Assembly: GCA_020051025.1 (NCBI GenBank)
Contig: JAGVJS010000143.1
Coordinates: 1-7,552, forward strand
Length of the DNA stretch: 7,552 bases
Origin: Sphingobium sp.
GTDB lineage: Bacteria; Pseudomonadota; Alphaproteobacteria; Sphingomonadales; Sphingomonadaceae
Direction of reading: 5' to 3'
In this document: piece by piece, positions 5,194 through 7,552 of the stretch
Layout of the letters: each line of letters opens with the position of its first letter
How positions within the stretch are numbered: position 1 is the stretch's first letter
Translations under genes and position numbers: made by a program
Notes under the pieces: model-generated
Told to the model about the DNA's origin: nothing
Seen by the model: the letters and a program-made list of their open reading frames with translations, nothing else
Databases searched by the model: none

Positions 5194-6504
5194 ATGCAAG
5201 CCTCGCTCAGGCTCCTGAACAAGCGCCGTTTTCTGCCGCTGTTCATCACCCAGCTGCTGGGTGCGTTCAACGACAATCTGTTCAAGAACGCGATGGTGCT
5301 GTTCGTCGTGTATCAGGTGTATAATGACGAAAAGTCGGAAACCTGGTTCAGCGCGCTGGCCACCGGCGTCTTCATCCTGCCCTTTTTCCTGATGTCCGCA
5401 CTGTCGGGCCAGTTGGCGGACCAGCGTGACAAGGCGGTCATCATCCGATGGGTGAAGGCAGCCGAAATCGGCATCATGGTCGTCGGCGCGACGGGACTCG
5501 CGCTGATCTGGAGCGGGATCGCGATCCATACGCTGGCGATTCCCCTGCTGCTGGCCGCCCTGTTCGCCATGGGCATCCACTCCACCTTCTTCGGCCCGAT
5601 CAAATATGCGATCCTGCCCCAGCATTTGCATGATGACGAAGTGCTGGGTGGCACGGGGCTGGTCGAGGCCGGCACCTATATTGCGATTCTGGCCGGCACG
5701 ATTCTGGCCGGCATCATTCCGGTGCAAATCGCGGCAGTCGGCATCATCGTCACCGCGCTGATCGGCTATATCGCCGGGCGCAAGGTGCCATCGGCGCCGT
5801 CCTTGCTGGAAACCCAGCCGATCGACTTCCACATCATCCGATCGTCCATCACGCTGGTGCGCGGCACGATGCACATTCGCCGGCTGTTCCTGGCGATCAT
5901 GTCGATCAGCCTGTTCTGGGCGGTCGGCTCCATCCTGTTCATCCAGTTCCCGCCGCTGGTGAAGAATGTGCTGACCGCCGACAAGCCGGTCGCCAGCCTG
6001 TTCCTCGCCATCTTCTCGATTGGCATCGCCATCGGATCGATCGCGATCAACCGGCTGTTGCAGGGGCATGTGTCGGCCAAATATGCGCCCGCCTCCGTCA
6101 TCGGCATGGGGCTGTGCATCGTCGCCTTCCACATCGTGTGCGATCTGTGGACGCCGGCCCCTGACGGCAAGATGCTGTCGCTGACGGGCTTCCTCGCCCA
6201 TCCGCTCGCCATACCGCTGTCGCTCTGCCTGTTGGGCGTGGCGACCTTTGGCGGCATGTTCGTGGTGCCGCTCTATGCCTTCCTGACCACCACGGTCGAG
6301 AAGTGCGAGGCGGCGCGCACCGTGGCAGCCAATAATATCGTCAATTCCGGCGCGATGGTGGTCGGGTCGCTGTGCGCCATCGGCCTCAGCATCGCGGGCG
6401 TATCGGTGGTCATGCAGTTGCTGCTGGTGGCGGTGCTGACCCTGCCCTGCGCAGCCATGGCCTGGACCCTGCACAAGGCGTGCGACGGGCCGCTATGCCA
6501 TTGA
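5194..6504 (+). CDS. MFS transporter, LplT-like (probable lysophospholipid transporter)
   Basis: This is a 436-aa major facilitator with about 12 hydrophobic segments. The signature GAFNDNLFKNA (23-33) near the first helix, the motif-A-like loop SGQLADQRDK (71-80), FFGPIKYAILPQHL (132-145) and GGTGLVEAGTYIAILAGT (152-169) are typical of LplT and of the transporter half of LplT-Aas fusion proteins. Those flip lysophospholipids inward for re-acylation. No acyltransferase or acyl-ACP synthetase domain follows: the frame stops at 6504 and the next gene is on the other strand. The acylating enzyme must therefore be elsewhere if the role is the same. ATG 5194 has only a distant purine-rich stretch (5172-5180) as ribosome site, so the start is less certain. 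The divergent pgsA supports a phospholipid role. Substrate is inferred, not shown. Confidence 0.85.
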   Translation: MQASLRLLNKRRFLPLFITQLLGAFNDNLFKNAMVLFVVYQVYNDEKSETWFSALATGVFILPFFLMSALSGQLADQRDKAVIIRWVKAAEIGIMVVGATGLALIWSGIAIHTLAIPLLLAALFAMGIHSTFFGPIKYAILPQHLHDDEVLGGTGLVEAGTYIAILAGTILAGIIPVQIAAVGIIVTALIGYIAGRKVPSAPSLLETQPIDFHIIRSSITLVRGTMHIRRLFLAIMSISLFWAVGSILFIQFPPLVKNVLTADKPVASLFLAIFSIGIAIGSIAINRLLQGHVSAKYAPASVIGMGLCIVAFHIVCDLWTPAPDGKMLSLTGFLAHPLAIPLSLCLLGVATFGGMFVVPLYAFLTTTVEKCEAARTVAANNIVNSGAMVVGSLCAIGLSIAGVSVVMQLLLVAVLTLPCAAMAWTLHKACDGPLCH

Positions 6505-6521
6505 ACGGGCGCCCGGCCCGT
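6505..6521. terminator. Possible weak bidirectional terminator hairpin
   Basis: A 6-bp GC-rich stem ACGGGC/GCCCGT with a 5-nt loop starts immediately after the MFS stop codon and ends 3 bp before the stop codon of the convergent small gene. The position suits transcript ending for both genes, but neither side has a T run. It could be a 3' stabilising stem or chance. Confidence 0.3.
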
Positions 6522-6524
6522 CGA

Positions 6525-6725
6525 TCAGAAAATGAAGCTGTAGAAGGCCGTGAAGAAGGCGGCGAAGCTCAGCCCGAACAATTTCCAGTCGCTGTCGTCG
6601 TCGCTGATCCGCTTGGCGCGGCTGCTGCTGCCCTGTTCGACCACGCGCAGTACGTGGGCGGGCAACCGCTGGCGGAAGGGATGGCGGGCGGACTCTGTGG
6701 TGAGGACAAGGGGTCTGTTTCGCAT
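6525..6725 (-). CDS. Small hypothetical protein with C-terminal membrane segment
   Basis: This 66-aa protein has two parts. A basic, Ser/Arg-rich N-terminal stretch (1-40, including RQRLPAHVLRVVEQ) leads to an acidic patch DDDSDWK (42-48). A hydrophobic, Phe-rich segment, LFGLSFAAFFTAFYSFIF (49-66), then runs to the last residue. It looks like a tail-anchored single-pass protein or a small membrane-associated peptide. Stop TGA is at 6525-6527 and ATG at 6723-6725; no clear Shine-Dalgarno sequence is seen, so the start is uncertain. I believe similar short proteins occur in other sphingomonads, but no family name comes to mind. It converges with the LplT-like gene and is divergent from the penicillin-binding protein. 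The clean charge/hydrophobic architecture argues that it is real. Confidence 0.6.
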   Translation of the reverse strand: MRNRPLVLTTESARHPFRQRLPAHVLRVVEQGSSSRAKRISDDDSDWKLFGLSFAAFFTAFYSFIF

Positions 6726-6783
6726 GATGATTGGTTAACGAAATATTTACCATTTAGACCAGTCGATTTTGCGGTTAATTTCC

Positions 6784-6806
6784 GCCTGTCCCGCACCGGG
6801 ACAGGC
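6784..6806. promoter_or_regulatory. Perfect 10-bp hairpin upstream of the penicillin-binding protein gene
   Basis: The arms GCCTGTCCCG (6784-6793) and CGGGACAGGC (6797-6806) pair perfectly around the 3-nt loop CAC. No T run follows on either strand, so it is not a standard terminator. It lies 27 bp before ATG 6834 and 58 bp upstream of the divergent small gene. An operator, mRNA leader stem or intergenic repeat are all possible. Confidence 0.5.
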
Positions 6807-6810
6807 TTGA

Positions 6811-6832
6811 CTGTATGATGTGAATAATACAG
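6811..6832. promoter_or_regulatory. Operator-like inverted repeat at the start of the penicillin-binding protein gene
   Basis: CTGTAT (6811-6816) and ATACAG (6827-6832) form a perfect dyad with a 10-nt AT-rich centre, 22 nt in total, ending one base before ATG 6834. TATGAT at 6814-6819 resembles a -10 element but has no good -35 partner. The size and symmetry suit a dimeric regulator; the binding protein is unknown. Confidence 0.35.
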
Positions 6833-6833
6833 C

Positions 6834-7552
6834 ATGAATGAAGAGATGACCGAGTCCACGCCTGCCGATCCCGCCACGCTGCTGCCGCGCGCCTTTGGTG
6901 AGGGGCCGCCCAGCGCCTTCGCCCGTCCCACGCCCTGGCGCCGCCGGTTGCAGATCGGCGGATGGGTAGTCGCGGCTGGCCTTGCCGTGCTGATGATCCT
7001 GATCGCCTGGCTGGCGGTGACGGCGCCGTTGTCGCGCTCGCTCAAGCCCATCGCCCCGCCCGCGATCAGCCTGATGTCGGCGGACGGCCATCTGATCGCC
7101 CGGCGCGGCGCAGTGATCGACAAGCCGGTGACGATGGCCGAACTGCCCGCCCATGTGCCGCAGGCGTTCATGGCGATCGAGGATCGTCGGTTCCAGAGCC
7201 ATTGGGGCGTCGACCCGCGCGGCATCGCGCGGGCCATGTGGCATAATCTCTGGTCGGATGGATCGTCGCAGGGCGGCAGCACCATCACCCAGCAGCTGGC
7301 CAAGGGCGTGTTCCTCTCCAGCGACCGCACCTTCGGGCGTAAGGCGCGCGAGGCGCTGATCGCGGTCTGGCTGGAAGCCTGGCTGACCAAGGACCAGATC
7401 ATGGAGCGCTATCTCTCCAACGTCTATTTCGGCGACAATGTCTATGGGTTGCGCGCCGCCGCGCGCCATTATTTCAACCGCTCGCCCGACCGGCTGACCA
7501 TCCCGCAGGCGGCCATGCTGGCGGGCCTGCTGAAGGCGCCGTCGCGGCTGGC
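6834..7552 (+). CDS. Class A penicillin-binding protein, N-terminal part (3' end outside window)
   Basis: This is a bifunctional peptidoglycan synthase of the PBP1 type; the window covers 239 codons of a gene that should run on for several hundred more. A cytoplasmic N-terminus (1-41) is followed by one membrane anchor (about 43-64). The GT51 glycosyltransferase domain, which polymerises lipid II in the periplasm, comes next. Its motifs are present in order: EDRRFQSHWGVDPRG with catalytic Glu116, GGSTITQQLAKGVF (147-160), RKAREALIAVWLE with the second Glu at 173, and then YLSNVYFGDNVYGLRAAARHYF. The transpeptidase domain is beyond the edge, so a monofunctional form cannot be excluded. ATG 6834 and an in-frame ATG at 6846 are both possible starts; neither has a well-spaced Shine-Dalgarno sequence. 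The dyad at 6811-6832 sits right against the start. Confidence 0.92.
   Translation, partial: MNEEMTESTPADPATLLPRAFGEGPPSAFARPTPWRRRLQIGGWVVAAGLAVLMILIAWLAVTAPLSRSLKPIAPPAISLMSADGHLIARRGAVIDKPVTMAELPAHVPQAFMAIEDRRFQSHWGVDPRGIARAMWHNLWSDGSSQGGSTITQQLAKGVFLSSDRTFGRKAREALIAVWLEAWLTKDQIMERYLSNVYFGDNVYGLRAAARHYFNRSPDRLTIPQAAMLAGLLKAPSRL

Noticed and set aside
5167..6474. 435-codon minus-strand open frame antisense to the MFS gene
   Set aside because: The translation is Gln/His/Asp/Arg-rich and low in hydrophobic residues, typical of a frame shadowing a GC-rich membrane protein gene. The + strand has clear MFS motifs.
5194..6504. Broken LplT-Aas fusion that lost its acyltransferase half
   Set aside because: The protein ends cleanly after its last membrane segment and no acyltransferase remnant (such as an HxxxxD motif) is seen downstream, so a stand-alone transporter is the simpler reading.
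6747..7469. 240-codon minus-strand open frame antisense to the penicillin-binding protein
   Set aside because: The + strand encodes all the GT51 motifs in order; the minus frame shows no recognisable domain.

Overview
The window looks like ordinary chromosomal DNA from a GC-rich alphaproteobacterium, most probably of the order Sphingomonadales (Sphingobium/Sphingomonas type). The basis is the style of the proteins (DUF2794, an EpsC-type serine acetyltransferase, an OxyR-type regulator, a pgsA-moaD-moaE cluster), tightly packed overlapping genes, and a promoter resembling the Caulobacter-type consensus. I made this assignment from recognition alone, without a database search.

Layout from left to right. 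(1) Positions 1-348 are the 3' end of a polytopic membrane protein on the + strand, closed by a very clear intrinsic terminator at 385-425. (2) Positions 426-800 contain no convincing gene. They hold a small bulged dyad and a pair of hairpins that together form a larger inverted repeat (680-754). (3) A minus-strand pair, serine O-acetyltransferase (cysE/epsC) followed by a DUF2794 protein, is joined by a TGATG stop/start overlap. (4) Divergent from cysE, a TauE/SafE-family transporter is followed 39 bp later by an OxyR-type LysR regulator that keeps the two peroxide-sensing cysteines. (5) Converging on oxyR is a minus-strand cluster, pgsA-moaD-moaE, making phosphatidylglycerophosphate and the two subunits of molybdopterin synthase. 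(6) Divergent from pgsA, with a good candidate promoter in the gap, is a 436-aa MFS transporter of the LplT-like (lysophospholipid) type. (7) A 66-aa minus-strand protein with one C-terminal hydrophobic segment follows; its stop codon lies 20 bp from that of the MFS gene. (8) After a 108-bp gap with a perfect hairpin and a second operator-like dyad, a class A penicillin-binding protein begins on the + strand and runs off the window.

Functional themes. The centre-left combines sulfur assimilation (serine acetylation for cysteine), a putative export system for sulfite or another sulfur-containing anion, and thiol-based peroxide sensing. The right side combines phospholipid synthesis, probable lysophospholipid movement and peptidoglycan synthesis, that is, envelope building. 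The moaDE genes are cofactor synthesis genes carried in the pgsA operon.

I found no mobile element, CRISPR array, tRNA or rRNA, and no strong candidate for a new multi-gene system. The most interesting leads are the cysE/TauE/OxyR neighbourhood, the 66-aa membrane protein, the double dyad ahead of the penicillin-binding protein, and the repeat-like gene-free stretch at 426-800.
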